Shown here: in pieces, positions 45,335-54,287 of the stretch
Layout of the letters: each line of letters opens with the position of its first letter
Position numbering within the stretch: position 1 is the first letter of the stretch
Source of the DNA: Syntrophomonas sp.
GTDB lineage: Bacteria; Bacillota; Syntrophomonadia; Syntrophomonadales; Syntrophomonadaceae
Length of the DNA: 64,000 nt
Assembly: GCA_016841245.1 (NCBI GenBank)
Contig: JAENZN010000007.1
Coordinates: forward strand, 1 to 64,000
Direction: 5' to 3'
Program-made: the position numbers and the translations under genes
The notes under the pieces: model-generated
What the model was told of the DNA's origin: nothing
The model's database searches: none
What the model saw: only the letters and a program-made list of their open reading frames with translations

Positions 45335-47309
45335 CTACTCCAGCGGGGTTAAACTGCTGGCTATCATCATAGTCTGGCTGGGCTTTTTGGGGACTATAGG
45401 CGGTTGTCTCTTCTGGTTTGAGAATCGCGGAATGGCAAGTTTGTCAAGCTATAGCGAGACCTATTCGTTCCAAAGCAACTTTTCCCGGCTGGTGTATAAT
45501 ACGGTCGAATATCATCTCGCACTCCCAAGCGAAGACAATATAAAAAGTTCAACTGAAGATCCACCAAGCCAGACCGATAATTTACAGCTTTCCCATGGCA
45601 TTGAAAATCGGTTTCCTGTTCCGGTCAATTTCGTATATTATGTTCAGAATACCGAAACCGGAGAGACGTGGAGCAATTTGGATTTGGAACAAACCGATCC
45701 GATCAAGTATATTCAAAAACAGCCGGCTGCAGCCTTCTTTAGTGGCTGGACATCTAATTCTAGTGTACCGATAAGCGAAAATGTCGAAGATATGCTGGCT
45801 GGCAGCCCCTATGAAGTATATGCAGCTGTTGCAGAACCGCTGCAGCCAGGGGATGTATTTTACGACGAATATGTCGATTATAACCAGAGCAAAGTACTGT
45901 CCCAGACCGCTTCCACTGTATCGATTACATCTTTTTTCTTCATGGCTCTGGCTTTTATATATCTGATATATATCACCCTTCGCCGTGATCCGGAAGAAAT
46001 AAAGGCGCATCGGCCGGTCAGGATGTATACCGATGTGCATACCCTGCTGGTTGTTATAGCTGCTGTCATTTCATTGACCGTAGGGGTCGGTACTTCTATG
46101 GGGATACCTGATATAGTGACCTTGGTATTTCTGGCTATTGTTCTCAGCCTGGATATCTTCATCGGTATATTTTATGTTTTGTCTATGACAGAACAGATCA
46201 GGACCGGGCAGATTTTTGTCAACACCTTGATTTACAAGCTCGGCTTGGCTTTAAAAGATTTCCTCCGCCTGGCTTTCCATGGCAAGGTTTTTAAAGAATG
46301 GCTGCTGCTGCTGTTGGTGGGATATGGCTTCATAAACGGGTTATTATTTATCCTTTGCACTAAAAGCCATTATGGGTATTTAAACGGCACCTTCCTCTTT
46401 ATGGTCCTAATATTACTGGCCTTCAATGCCGGGGTAATCTATTTTGCAGCCCGGTCGCTGGTCGCTCTGCCACAAATCATGGAAGCAGCCAGACAGATAT
46501 CGGCTGGAAACCTGGACTACCCTCTGGACAGCAGCCTCATGCCGGTCAGTTTTGCATCTTTTGCCCAGGATATCAGCAGCCTTCAGGGCGGATTGAAAAA
46601 AGCGGTAGACATAGCCCTCAAGGGAGAGCGGATGAAGACCGACCTTATCACCAATGTTTCCCATGATCTAAAAACCCCGCTTACTTCCATCGTCAATTAT
46701 GTTGACCTGCTCCAGAAGGAAAACCTGGAGAATGAAACAGCGGCTGAATATGTAAACATATTGGAAGAAAAAGCTTACCGTATGAAGCAGCTCATTGAGG
46801 ACCTGGTGGAAGCCAGCAAAGCATCCAGCGGCAACCTGGCAGTGGCCGGCGAAAAAGTAGACCTGCAGGAGTTGATACGGCAGGCTTGCGGAGAATATGA
46901 GGAGAAAATCCAACAGGCGCAGCTGGACCTTCAGGTTCAAAATACTGATGAAGCAGTGGTCATATGGGCAGATGGCAAACATATGTGGCGGATAGCCGAA
47001 AATCTGCTGTCCAACGTGATAAAATACTCCATGCCCCATTCCCGGGTGTATATCGAAATTGCCTCGGATAATGGCTATGGATCTTTTACCATCAAAAACA
47101 TATCTGCTTGCCCCCTGAATATCTCTCCAGAACAGCTCACCGAGCGCTTTGTTCGGGGAGATGAATCCAGAAGCACCGACGGATCAGGTCTGGGGCTTTC
47201 CATCGCACAGAGTTTAAGCAATTTGCAGGGCGGAGAATTTCAGGTGGAAATCGACGGCGATTTATTCAAAGTGACAGTAGCTATACCTTTATGGACAGAA
47301 GAACAGTAA
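45309..47309 (+). CDS. Multi-pass membrane sensor histidine kinase
   Basis: The 666-aa partner of the response regulator has one N-terminal membrane helix, an extracytoplasmic domain (about 40-195), then about five membrane helices (200-385), a HAMP-like linker (RQISAGNLDYPLD), a HisKA dimerisation helix with the phosphoacceptor His in NVSHDLKTPLTSIV, and the ATPase with ENLLSNVIKYS and GSGLGLSIAQSL. TTG is the likely start (AAAGGTGG 9 nt upstream), inside the end of the regulator gene. This topology is seen in kinases sensing cell-wall or antibiotic stress. The signal is unknown. Confidence 0.92.
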   Translation: MDIKSRNISYSSGVKLLAIIIVWLGFLGTIGGCLFWFENRGMASLSSYSETYSFQSNFSRLVYNTVEYHLALPSEDNIKSSTEDPPSQTDNLQLSHGIENRFPVPVNFVYYVQNTETGETWSNLDLEQTDPIKYIQKQPAAAFFSGWTSNSSVPISENVEDMLAGSPYEVYAAVAEPLQPGDVFYDEYVDYNQSKVLSQTASTVSITSFFFMALAFIYLIYITLRRDPEEIKAHRPVRMYTDVHTLLVVIAAVISLTVGVGTSMGIPDIVTLVFLAIVLSLDIFIGIFYVLSMTEQIRTGQIFVNTLIYKLGLALKDFLRLAFHGKVFKEWLLLLLVGYGFINGLLFILCTKSHYGYLNGTFLFMVLILLAFNAGVIYFAARSLVALPQIMEAARQISAGNLDYPLDSSLMPVSFASFAQDISSLQGGLKKAVDIALKGERMKTDLITNVSHDLKTPLTSIVNYVDLLQKENLENETAAEYVNILEEKAYRMKQLIEDLVEASKASSGNLAVAGEKVDLQELIRQACGEYEEKIQQAQLDLQVQNTDEAVVIWADGKHMWRIAENLLSNVIKYSMPHSRVYIEIASDNGYGSFTIKNISACPLNISPEQLTERFVRGDESRSTDGSGLGLSIAQSLSNLQGGEFQVEIDGDLFKVTVAIPLWTEEQ

Positions 47310-47831
47310 ATAGAACAAGGGCTATCCTATAAGGTTCTTCAATAATAGGACTAAAGCGATAACACACGCTTGATAATCTATCTTTTTTTTATCATAAATA
47401 GCTCGCAAGATTGGATCTTGCGAGCTATTTATCTGGGGCTTTATCTTTCCAGTTCCACCACTTTAATAATTCCAGGTCATTAATATCATTGTAAGCATAA
47501 TAAACCGCACAGCGAAATGCATAAAGCATATATTCTACTTCGGGTGCGTTATTTGGCTTATTTATTATCTTCAGAAATAGGATGACTTAACAAAGAAGTA
47601 TACCACTATCCATACCGTTGTTCGGTATAGTATTATGATATTAATATCATCTGTAGTGCTAACGCCGCCCTAAAAAGTCCAGAAAGGGGATGCGGACATT
47701 ATGGGTTGGCAGTAACACTGTAGTAGTATGTAGAGAACGGATTAAGCTTAAAAAAGAATAGATTTTGGTCTAATTAGTTATTATTTCGTATCATAATTTG
47801 ACCAGGAAAGATATACATGAGGTAGAAAACT
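47310..47831. other. Spacer with hairpin and small minus-strand frame
   Basis: A perfect 16-bp stem with a 3-nt loop (47396-47430; AAATAGCTCGCAAGAT and complement) could end the kinase transcript. A 52-codon minus-strand frame ends inside it (separate entry). The remainder shows nothing recognisable. Confidence 0.55.
47425..47585 (-). pseudogene. C-terminal gene fragment or tiny gene
   Basis: The minus strand reads NKPNNAPEVEYMLYAFRCAV, then YYAYNDINDLELLKWWNWKD, then KAPDK and TAG at 47425, a protein-like sequence without an upstream ribosome site or start. The stop lies in the stem of the hairpin. It is probably the tail of a lost gene; a 34-aa peptide from the internal Met is the alternative. 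Confidence 0.4.
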
Positions 47832-48266
47832 TTGAATAAAAGAAAATCACAAATCCTTAATATTTGCAGCTATTTGTTTTGTTTATTTGTATATTTTATT
47901 GTAATCTATGAACGCCCGAAACTACTCGCAAAAAATGAGGCGCAACTCCGTACCTTGCATGACATTTTGGGACTTAACTATACCCCCCATACTTATATTG
48001 AATTCGATCATATATATTTAACCATACTATGTTTATTGTTTCTTGTTTGGATGGTTTATCATTTATTTCACACATCCAAGATTGTGGATTTTACATTCTA
48101 TATGTTTATTATATTTTGGGTAGGAGTTATGATTTATAAATATTATGGTTTTATTAAACAATCCAATACTCTTATGGCTAGCTTCATTTTTCTTTTTGCA
48201 GTGTTTCTCTGGATTGGTTTTTCAGGACTTAAAAAAATTGTAATCGATAAAAATGCTCCTTTATAA
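47832..48266 (+). CDS. Four-helix membrane protein of unknown function
   Basis: This 144-aa protein has four hydrophobic segments (CSYLFCLFVYFIVIY; IYLTILCLLFLVWMVYHLF; FTFYMFIIFWVGVMIY; LMASFIFLFAVFLWIGF) and short loops. TTG 47832 follows GAGGT by 8 nt; no ATG fits. No family is recognised. It stands alone between the sensor kinase and the BlaI-like gene. Confidence 0.6.
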   Translation: MNKRKSQILNICSYLFCLFVYFIVIYERPKLLAKNEAQLRTLHDILGLNYTPHTYIEFDHIYLTILCLLFLVWMVYHLFHTSKIVDFTFYMFIIFWVGVMIYKYYGFIKQSNTLMASFIFLFAVFLWIGFSGLKKIVIDKNAPL

Positions 48267-48436
48267 TACCTTGGCAATCCGCTTGCTTCTTCGAAATATG
48301 CTATCGAATGTTCCATCGAATCCATAACCACACAGGTTTCCTCTGTTAGTATATTTATCTGATTCACCAGATGTTTCAAGTCACTTAGCTTTCCTATTTT
48401 ATTACTTTCAACCAATTTCATATTTGACTTCTTATT

Positions 48437-48476
48437 CTACATGGTGTAGTATATTTTTATAAACTACATGATGTAG
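48437..48476 (+). promoter_or_regulatory. Paired BlaI/MecI-type operators
   Basis: CTACATGGTGTAG (48437-48449) and CTACATGATGTAG (48464-48476) are near-perfect TACA/TGTA dyads with 27 bp between starts, just upstream of the blaI-like gene. TATATTTTTATAAA between them suits a -10 region. This is the classic arrangement for autorepression by BlaI/MecI proteins. Confidence 0.88.
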
Positions 48477-48496
48477 AACATAAGGGAGTGCTCCTA

Positions 48497-48877
48497 ATGC
48501 ATGAAATTCAAAAAATATCCGAATCGGAAATGGAAGTTATGCAAGTGATTTGGGGTTATGGACAATCACTCACCTCGGCAGAAATTCTGCAGGCGCTCAA
48601 TAAAAAAAAGAGCTGGAAACCCACAACAGTACTTACCTTTCTTGCTCGCCTGGCCGAAAAAGGGATCATAACATCCACGAAAAAAGGAAAAGTCAATCAG
48701 TATATTCCTTTGATATCGGAGAATGAGTATAAGCAGTTTGAAACCTATTCATTCCTTAATACTGTTCATAAAGGATCAGTTAAGAGTTTTATTACTGCTT
48801 TATATGAAGGAGATGGTATTACGAAAGACGAGATCGAAGAGCTGAAAAAATGGTTTTCCCAAAAAGCAGGTGAATGA
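48497..48877 (+). CDS. BlaI/MecI-family repressor
   Basis: A 126-aa winged-helix repressor: ISESEMEVMQVIWGYGQSLT (first helices), the recognition region KSWKPTTVLTFLARLAEKG, then the wing STKKGKVNQYIPLI and a C-terminal dimerisation helix that in the family carries the site cut during induction. ATG 48497 follows GGGAG. Two TACA/TGTA operators precede it. It is directly followed by an M56 antirepressor-type protease, so the pair forms a BlaI-BlaR1-like switch. No beta-lactamase gene is adjacent. Confidence 0.93.
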   Translation: MHEIQKISESEMEVMQVIWGYGQSLTSAEILQALNKKKSWKPTTVLTFLARLAEKGIITSTKKGKVNQYIPLISENEYKQFETYSFLNTVHKGSVKSFITALYEGDGITKDEIEELKKWFSQKAGE

Positions 48878-48878
48878 C

Positions 48879-50501
48879 ATGCCTCGTCTGGTTTTTGCAA
48901 CAATACTGGCGATGTCGGTTACGGGAGGAATCCTTTTATTGCTCATTTCCCTACTGCGGCCGGTTACCACAAAAGCATTTTCTGCCACCTGGAATTACTA
49001 TGTAAGTCTTATTGTACTGGTGTTTTTACTTATACCAATAGGTTTCGTCCCGGGAAAGGTTTTTGTAGATATTCCCCCTGGGCTTGTAGTTCAAGCAACG
49101 AATACCAATGCCATTTTCCGGGATGATATGCAGGATGATACAGTAAAGGCTATTACCGATATGGATTTAGATCTGGCTTACCAGAGGACAAACATTTTTC
49201 ATGCAGACGATCTTTTATATTATCTATTCTGGTTTTGGATTTCGGGAATGGTAATATTCATCGCTCATAAAGGTAAACAGTTTCTAAAATTCAAAAGAAA
49301 GCTTCTGGATACTAGTTTTCCTGTAGAAGAGGACAGCAGCATATATCAAGTATATCAGGAATGCAGATTCAAACTGGGAATTAGACAAAAGGTCCGTCTA
49401 CTGTGCAATGACAGCATTAAGACCCCAATGATAACTGGGCTGTTTAACACCTGCTTAATCATACCCCGAGTGGATATGGATAAAAGCGAGTTGAGATGCA
49501 TTTTTCACCATGAACTGATTCATTGCAAGAGACAGGATCTGTGGTTTAAGACGGCAGCCTGGTTTGCTAATGCGGTGCATTGGTTTAATCCCCTGGTATA
49601 CAGAATGGTTTACGACATCAATGAATTCTGTGAAATATCCTGTGATGAAGCAGTGGTTAAAGATATGAGCATGAAAGAGAGACATTTATACGGGCAAACC
49701 ATTTTAAATGTTTTGTCCAGAGTGGTTAATAAACAAGAAGGCATTTATTCAAATTTATGTGATAGTGAAAAAGGGATTAGAAGGAGGTTAATATTGATTA
49801 TGGAAAAAAAGAACTTTTCAAAAAACATTATTGCAACATCGATTGCATTATTCATGGTCATTTTAATAGCCGGATCAGCATTAGCATATATGCTGGTTCC
49901 ATCTGATGGAAACTCAGAAGAAGATGCAAGTTGGAAAACCAGCCTGGATGAGCTGGATAGCCAAGCCTTATTTGCAGATATTGTTGCCGATAATAATCTG
50001 GAAGCAGTAAACGCCGATGAATTTGAATCAGCACTTGAACAAATGCTTTTAATAATTGCTCAAAATCATACAAATACAATAGAAGAACAGGATATCGAAA
50101 CATTAACGGTTCCTGTACCAGATGGGATAATCACTTCCCCATATGGGTATAGAGTACATCCCGTAACTCAGGAACGTATGCTTCACTCAGGTATTGATTA
50201 TGCCCAAAAAGCTGGTACCGATATTGTAGCAGCAAATAGTGGTAAAGTTATCGCTACTCAAGATGATTTAGGCAGCAATGGATATGGCAACTATCTCATC
50301 ATTGTGCACAATGATGGAACAGCTTGTTTATATGCACACTGCAGTGCTTTGATGGTAAATACAGGTGACTGGGTCAATAAAGGGGATAAAATTGCTGAGA
50401 TCGGAAGTACGGGTATGTCTACAGGTCCACATTGTCATTTTGAATTTAGAATCAATGGGAAAACAGTTGACCCAACACCCCATATTAGTGTAACTGAATA
50501 G
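48879..50501 (+). CDS. BlaR1-like M56 protease fused to an M23 peptidoglycan peptidase
   Basis: The 540-aa membrane protein starts like BlaR1/MecR1: hydrophobic helices in residues 1-110, an M56 zinc-protease domain with HExxH at 211-215 (HHELIH) and the downstream EISCDEAV glutamate, and a transmembrane helix near 315-335 (IIATSIALFMVILIAGSALA). Where BlaR1 has a penicillin-binding sensor, it has a linker (340-405) and an M23/LytM domain with HSGIDYA (436-442, His and Asp ligands), LYAHCS and HCHFEF (518-523), so all M23 zinc ligands are present. The start ATG lies 2 nt past the blaI stop. It probably senses or cuts peptidoglycan outside and inactivates the BlaI protein inside. Confidence 0.88.
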   Translation: MPRLVFATILAMSVTGGILLLLISLLRPVTTKAFSATWNYYVSLIVLVFLLIPIGFVPGKVFVDIPPGLVVQATNTNAIFRDDMQDDTVKAITDMDLDLAYQRTNIFHADDLLYYLFWFWISGMVIFIAHKGKQFLKFKRKLLDTSFPVEEDSSIYQVYQECRFKLGIRQKVRLLCNDSIKTPMITGLFNTCLIIPRVDMDKSELRCIFHHELIHCKRQDLWFKTAAWFANAVHWFNPLVYRMVYDINEFCEISCDEAVVKDMSMKERHLYGQTILNVLSRVVNKQEGIYSNLCDSEKGIRRRLILIMEKKNFSKNIIATSIALFMVILIAGSALAYMLVPSDGNSEEDASWKTSLDELDSQALFADIVADNNLEAVNADEFESALEQMLLIIAQNHTNTIEEQDIETLTVPVPDGIITSPYGYRVHPVTQERMLHSGIDYAQKAGTDIVAANSGKVIATQDDLGSNGYGNYLIIVHNDGTACLYAHCSALMVNTGDWVNKGDKIAEIGSTGMSTGPHCHFEFRINGKTVDPTPHISVTE

Positions 50502-50515
50502 ACTATCCAGTGAGA

Positions 50516-50542
50516 CAGGGGGACAGGTTTGCTGTCCCCCTG
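50516..50542 (+). terminator. Hairpin terminator after the M56-M23 gene
   Basis: CAGGGGGACAG pairs exactly with CTGTCCCCCTG around GTTTG, 15 nt after the stop. It has the look of the dispersed GGGGAC palindromes in this genome rather than a U-tailed intrinsic terminator. Confidence 0.55.
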
Positions 50543-51023
50543 CTATCTGGGTTGCTGCATTGAGCTGATCCCCGAGAAAACGAGGAAGATAATCATCCCG
50601 TAAATAATCCTATAGTTTTGTTAACTCCTAGATAAAAGGAGATTTTACAAAATCAATATGAATAGAGTGATTGATACAACCCCTTTAAGTGAAGTATTGT
50701 AAGCACATATTATGGGTTAGATATCGAAATTTTGGGAGATTAGAAGTACGGTTTAAAAGGTTCTCTTACGTAAATTTAAAATATAAGGAGTTGAAATGAA
50801 AGATGCAAGATTTCTGGTTACTTCTAATAATTATAATTATCCAATTAGCTGTTATTATAAACATATTAAAAAAAATAAATGAAAAAATTAATTAACCGTG
50901 ATATGTAAGCGTAAAATAGCGGACACCTGTACATCAGGAAAAACTTTAGATAGTATTCTCCTTATGAGGTATTCTGAAATCTTCAGGCATCTCATCTGAC
51001 CAGGACATCAAGCTGGTTATGTA
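50543..51023. other. Spacer with one tiny reading frame
   Basis: Apart from the 30-aa frame at 50803, nothing recognisable is seen. AAGGAG at 50785-50790 is a good ribosome site. Confidence 0.4.
50803..50895 (+). CDS. Possible 30-aa single-pass membrane peptide
   Basis: A short frame encodes MQDFWLLLIIIIIQLAVIIN followed by LKKINEKIN: one strong hydrophobic helix with a basic tail, the form of many small regulatory or toxin-like membrane peptides. AAGGAG lies 12 nt ahead, slightly far. A second frame from ATG 50796 (28 aa, not hydrophobic) is better spaced and competes with it. Confidence 0.4.
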   Translation: MQDFWLLLIIIIIQLAVIINILKKINEKIN

Positions 51024-51938
51024 TCAGGCTTTAAAACCGAGTTTTTCTGCGATCATCTCATAAGTGGGCACCTGCACACCATATTGTCTGCCCAAACGCA
51101 CTACTTCGAAGATGAGCCCGTCTATCTCGGAATCTTTCCCCTGTTTTAAATCCCTCTGCAGGGAAGAGTTAGCCTCCGGGGACAGATTATCCAGGATCTC
51201 CAGGTTGGTTTTCACGATATCCACAGCAAAATGTATATCCATGACTTTCGCCAGCGCATCGATCTCATATATAAGCGTGATAAAGGTATCCCTTTCTATT
51301 CCTTCCTGCTGAGCTCCTCCGGCATTGATATCATAATATACACCGCAGGCACCCATAGCGGACACAAAGGTGAATTTCTGCATCGCATCTCTCCTGATGT
51401 CATCTGATAATACAGCCATGATACCGCTGTCCTGCAGGTCTGCGGCTACCTGTTCCAGAACCGGTCGGTATTCCTCCGGTTTTCTCACCCCGTATACCAC
51501 CCGGAAGATATCACCTTTTTGCAGGATAGTCCCGGGCTCTTTAATCTCTGCGGCTATATAAATACATCCATCCGTCACCAATAGATCCGGCAGCAGTTCC
51601 TGCATCCTGCCTCCGGTGCCGTAGATGTTCAGTATAGGTATCACTACCGTATCTTTATGAGCCACTCTTCTGATAAAAGGAATAGTCTCCTCCAGGGAAT
51701 ATCCTTTCACGCAGTTGAATATGATATCCGGCTGTTCGTCGTAATGTTCCATATCCCAGGCCTTTATAGGAAAGACTGTATAATTGCCTTTAACTGTAGT
51801 CTCCATTTTTAAACCATTTTTCTGAATCGCCTCCAGATGCTTTCCTCTGGCGATCACTGTTACATCTTTGCCTGCCTCGGTCATAAAGGCCCCGATACTC
51901 CCGCCTGTACCACCAGCTCCGATTATCAAGTATTTCAT
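51024..51938 (-). CDS. Ketopantoate reductase (PanE/ApbA) family protein
   Basis: This NADP-dependent 2-oxo-acid reductase-like protein is 304 aa. It has the Rossmann motif KYLIIGAGGTGGSIGAFMTEAG, IIFNCVKGYSLEE in the place of the family's VKxY lysine loop, and the C-terminal helical domain with the conserved KFTFVSAMGACG and SSLQRDLKQGKDSEIDGL (Ser and Glu substrate contacts). It overlaps the hotdog gene by 4 nt (ATGA). Pantothenate synthesis is possible, but no panB or panC is adjacent, so the true 2-oxo acid is uncertain. Confidence 0.85.
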   Translation of the reverse strand: MKYLIIGAGGTGGSIGAFMTEAGKDVTVIARGKHLEAIQKNGLKMETTVKGNYTVFPIKAWDMEHYDEQPDIIFNCVKGYSLEETIPFIRRVAHKDTVVIPILNIYGTGGRMQELLPDLLVTDGCIYIAAEIKEPGTILQKGDIFRVVYGVRKPEEYRPVLEQVAADLQDSGIMAVLSDDIRRDAMQKFTFVSAMGACGVYYDINAGGAQQEGIERDTFITLIYEIDALAKVMDIHFAVDIVKTNLEILDNLSPEANSSLQRDLKQGKDSEIDGLIFEVVRLGRQYGVQVPTYEMIAEKLGFKA

Positions 51939-52411
51939 TTTGTTCCTCCGTTCTTTTCTACACCTTCACTCCCATGCCTGTTTCGTCTAATTATATAGTT
52001 GGAGCTGGCGCTGGCAATATGTTTTCCTTCCTTGTTGTAGGCTTCTGCCGCCATATATATGGAGGTATTTCCCAGATTTTTTACCGTTGCAGTAATTACC
52101 AGGCTGTCTCCCTCAAAAATTGGCCGGTGGTAAGTGGTAACAATATTCAACGTAGCTGTATGCGGTGTTCCGGTGGCTAATAAAGACAGAGGACCGAAAA
52201 CATTGTCAAAGGCAGCCGTAATAAATCCTCCCTGCATGGTTCCGGCCGGATTTAAATAACTTCCCAGCACGGGGATAGCCACGGTTACCTGGTTTGAGTC
52301 ATATTCCAGCAGGCTGGCTTGCATCGAAGCATAACAGGAAGGTTCATTGCGAATGGTCTTGCCAGCAAAGTATGGGGATTCCTTAGAGAATTGATCTTCA
52401 GCTCTTTCCAC
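51935..52411 (-). CDS. Hotdog-fold (PaaI-like) thioesterase
   Basis: This 158-aa protein has the acyl-CoA thioesterase pattern: LGSYLNPAGTMQGGFITAAFDN corresponds to the G-x-x-x-HGG catalytic-helix region, with Met-Gln replacing the usual His at the HGG position. Later strands TATLNIVTTYHRPIFEGDSL match the family. The GTG start follows GAGGTAAAG. It is translationally coupled to the reductase gene downstream. Substrate unknown; it might be a binding protein if the changed residue abolishes catalysis. Confidence 0.75.
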   Translation of the reverse strand: MERAEDQFSKESPYFAGKTIRNEPSCYASMQASLLEYDSNQVTVAIPVLGSYLNPAGTMQGGFITAAFDNVFGPLSLLATGTPHTATLNIVTTYHRPIFEGDSLVITATVKNLGNTSIYMAAEAYNKEGKHIASASSNYIIRRNRHGSEGVEKNGGTK

Positions 52412-52551
52412 AGCAGACTTTACCTCACTTTCCTTATGATTGATTACTTATGATAATAATTTCATTGCCCTTAGTATATTCTACTTCAATAATACGCAGC
52501 AGTTTTTCCATGGAGGAATTACCTTGTCGCAGGATGACACTGCTAGTTTTA

Positions 52552-53433
52552 TTAAAACGGATCGTCGTATGCTACATCGCGACTCCGGCTGGATAAGAAC
52601 TGGGGATTTTGACCGCCGGCTTTAATATACATAGTTGTTTCATATTCATGATCGCCCTCTAGTTCTTCCATCTCTCCACTGGCAATCAATTCTGCAGCAG
52701 CCTCTAATTCAGGAATTCCTAACTCCTTTGCTTTCTCTGCCAGCCACTTTTCATTCTCACCTGGCTCATAGCCTGGATCATGAAAATAGTATGATGTAAC
52801 GCGGACTGTTATAGAGACATCCTCAGCCGTCTCGTGGTGAACATCCATGGCTGTAAGCAGATAGAACATCCGGTTATGATTAATTCCTCCTTCCGGCCAG
52901 GGGGAATAATAACCATCCTCATAATTGGCAAATTTACTATAGGCCTGATGCGGCATCTTTTCATAACTGTCTTTAGCAGCAAATAGGTTCTGTATGGCAT
53001 CCTGCATGGCTTCATCACTCATCTTTTCCGGGCAGCCCATATACTGCAGCACATAAAAGACGGTATCGGCAAAGTTTGTATATCCAAAGGAACCAGCGTA
53101 GTCATGGGTAGTCTCAAAGAATGACTCATAGCCATCCATATCAGGTATGTAGATCCATCGATAATCCCTGGCAAACAGGTTAAAGCTCTCCCTCATTTCA
53201 GAGGTTATTGCCACACTATCATGTTGATCGATGACGCTTCCAATGAAATCGGCACCACTGGGATAATAGATAAAACCTGCTTCCGATGGTGCCTCCCTCT
53301 GTTCTATACTGCTCAAACTATCGGGGCTATCGATATCACTGCCGGATTTCGCAGAAGAACATCCTCCGGTAAGGAAAAGCACCGCGCAAATGAGAACCGC
53401 TAGAATATATTTAAATACAGATATATACTTCAA
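52552..53433 (-). CDS. Predicted lipoprotein of unknown function
   Basis: This 293-aa exported protein has a lipobox: KYISVFKYILAVLICAVLFL then TGGC with the lipidated Cys at about residue 25, followed by a Ser/Asp-rich linker. The body contains WIYIPDMDGYES, YVLQYMGCPEKMSDEAMQDA and a helix-rich end (ENEKWLAEKAKELGIPELEA). No family is recognised. TTG 53433 is chosen because GGAGG lies 8 nt ahead; the upstream ATGs at 53469 and 53448 precede that site. Confidence 0.7.
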   Translation of the reverse strand: MKYISVFKYILAVLICAVLFLTGGCSSAKSGSDIDSPDSLSSIEQREAPSEAGFIYYPSGADFIGSVIDQHDSVAITSEMRESFNLFARDYRWIYIPDMDGYESFFETTHDYAGSFGYTNFADTVFYVLQYMGCPEKMSDEAMQDAIQNLFAAKDSYEKMPHQAYSKFANYEDGYYSPWPEGGINHNRMFYLLTAMDVHHETAEDVSITVRVTSYYFHDPGYEPGENEKWLAEKAKELGIPELEAAAELIASGEMEELEGDHEYETTMYIKAGGQNPQFLSSRSRDVAYDDPF

Positions 53434-53597
53434 AAATGAAACCTCCATTAGGGTGTCTATATACAACATCGTAGTGTAGTTGATATGGATAAGTCAAAGA
53501 ATCTTCCCCTGAATCATACTAAATTATATAATCATCCTATTTCAATATACCATTCGCAGGTTTGATATCAGCTCAACTGTTCGACCATCTCAAACAA

Positions 53598-53762
53598 TTA
53601 TAATTTATATTTTGCTCCTATCTTCTTAAACAAGTTTACAACAAAGTTGCCGATTCCAAGTGATTCTCCAATTGAATTTGCTAAATTCATGAAAATCTTG
53701 GTAATAGCTGTAAATACTAAGATCATTAAAAAGTACCTTATACCGTCATATAAAATATCCAT
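53598..53762 (-). CDS. 54-aa membrane peptide
   Basis: A short gene with a strong start: GGAGG lies 9 nt before the ATG. It encodes MDILYDGIRYFLMILVFTAI, then TKIFMNLANSIGESLGIGNF, then VVNLFKKIGAKYKL: an amphipathic to hydrophobic helix followed by a second glycine-containing hydrophobic helix and a basic tail. It lies 47 nt past the stop of the Cys-rich gene at 53810 on the same strand and could be co-transcribed. Composition resembles small holin-like or bacteriocin-like peptides, but no family is claimed. Confidence 0.6.
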   Translation of the reverse strand: MDILYDGIRYFLMILVFTAITKIFMNLANSIGESLGIGNFVVNLFKKIGAKYKL

Positions 53763-53809
53763 ATAAAAGTCCTCCACAATTTGAAGGTAAAACCTGAATA
53801 ATAAGCAGG

Positions 53810-54220
53810 TTATACCAATACTTTAAAACGACATTCTCTATCACCAGCAAGAATGGTTTTCTCCATTAACACATTTACATCTCTACCTAAGCCAAGTCTA
53901 AATTTCTTTTTAATATTTCCTAGGGTACAATAGCAAAGAGTTTTGGAAGAGCCTTCAATATCTTGGTTGATAAGTGGGCAATAGCATTTATCAAAGATAA
54001 CATAAATATTATTATTTTCAATCCGAACTCGCCATTGTTGAGATAATTTTTCCAAAAAATCATATTCATCCTTGGATTCTTTCTTAATATCTAATAACTT
54101 CTGATCTGTAAGATGAGTAAATGGACATTTTTCTCCACATGCTTCCATAATTACAATTCTTGTTTTTTCATCTAGATTTTCATCTAAGCTTTTTAGCAGT
54201 TCCTTTAACCAAACATTCAT
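53810..54220 (-). CDS. Cysteine-rich protein of a small uncharacterised family
   Basis: This 136-aa protein has ordered cysteines: MEACGEKCPFTHL near 27, then DKCYCPLINQ near 78, CYCTLGNIKKKF near 95, and a C-terminal ILAGDRECRFKV like the last strand of 4-vinyl-reductase (V4R)-type domains. The spacing suggests a metal- or Fe-S-binding role together with a small-molecule-binding fold. Similar proteins are remembered from other anaerobic Firmicutes without a known function. It lies between the racemase gene and the 54-aa peptide. Confidence 0.6.
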   Translation of the reverse strand: MNVWLKELLKSLDENLDEKTRIVIMEACGEKCPFTHLTDQKLLDIKKESKDEYDFLEKLSQQWRVRIENNNIYVIFDKCYCPLINQDIEGSSKTLCYCTLGNIKKKFRLGLGRDVNVLMEKTILAGDRECRFKVLV

Positions 54221-54287
54221 TTGATACTTCTCCTATCAAGTTATAGATTATCACACGAGCTGAACGTTACAGGATGTAAACTCTTTA

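Noticed and set aside
48143-48421. 92-codon minus-strand frame with a faint IS110-like look (ETCVVMDSMEHS)
   Set aside because: It overlaps the plus-strand membrane protein gene, has no ribosome site, and the resemblance is too weak to call a transposase fragment.
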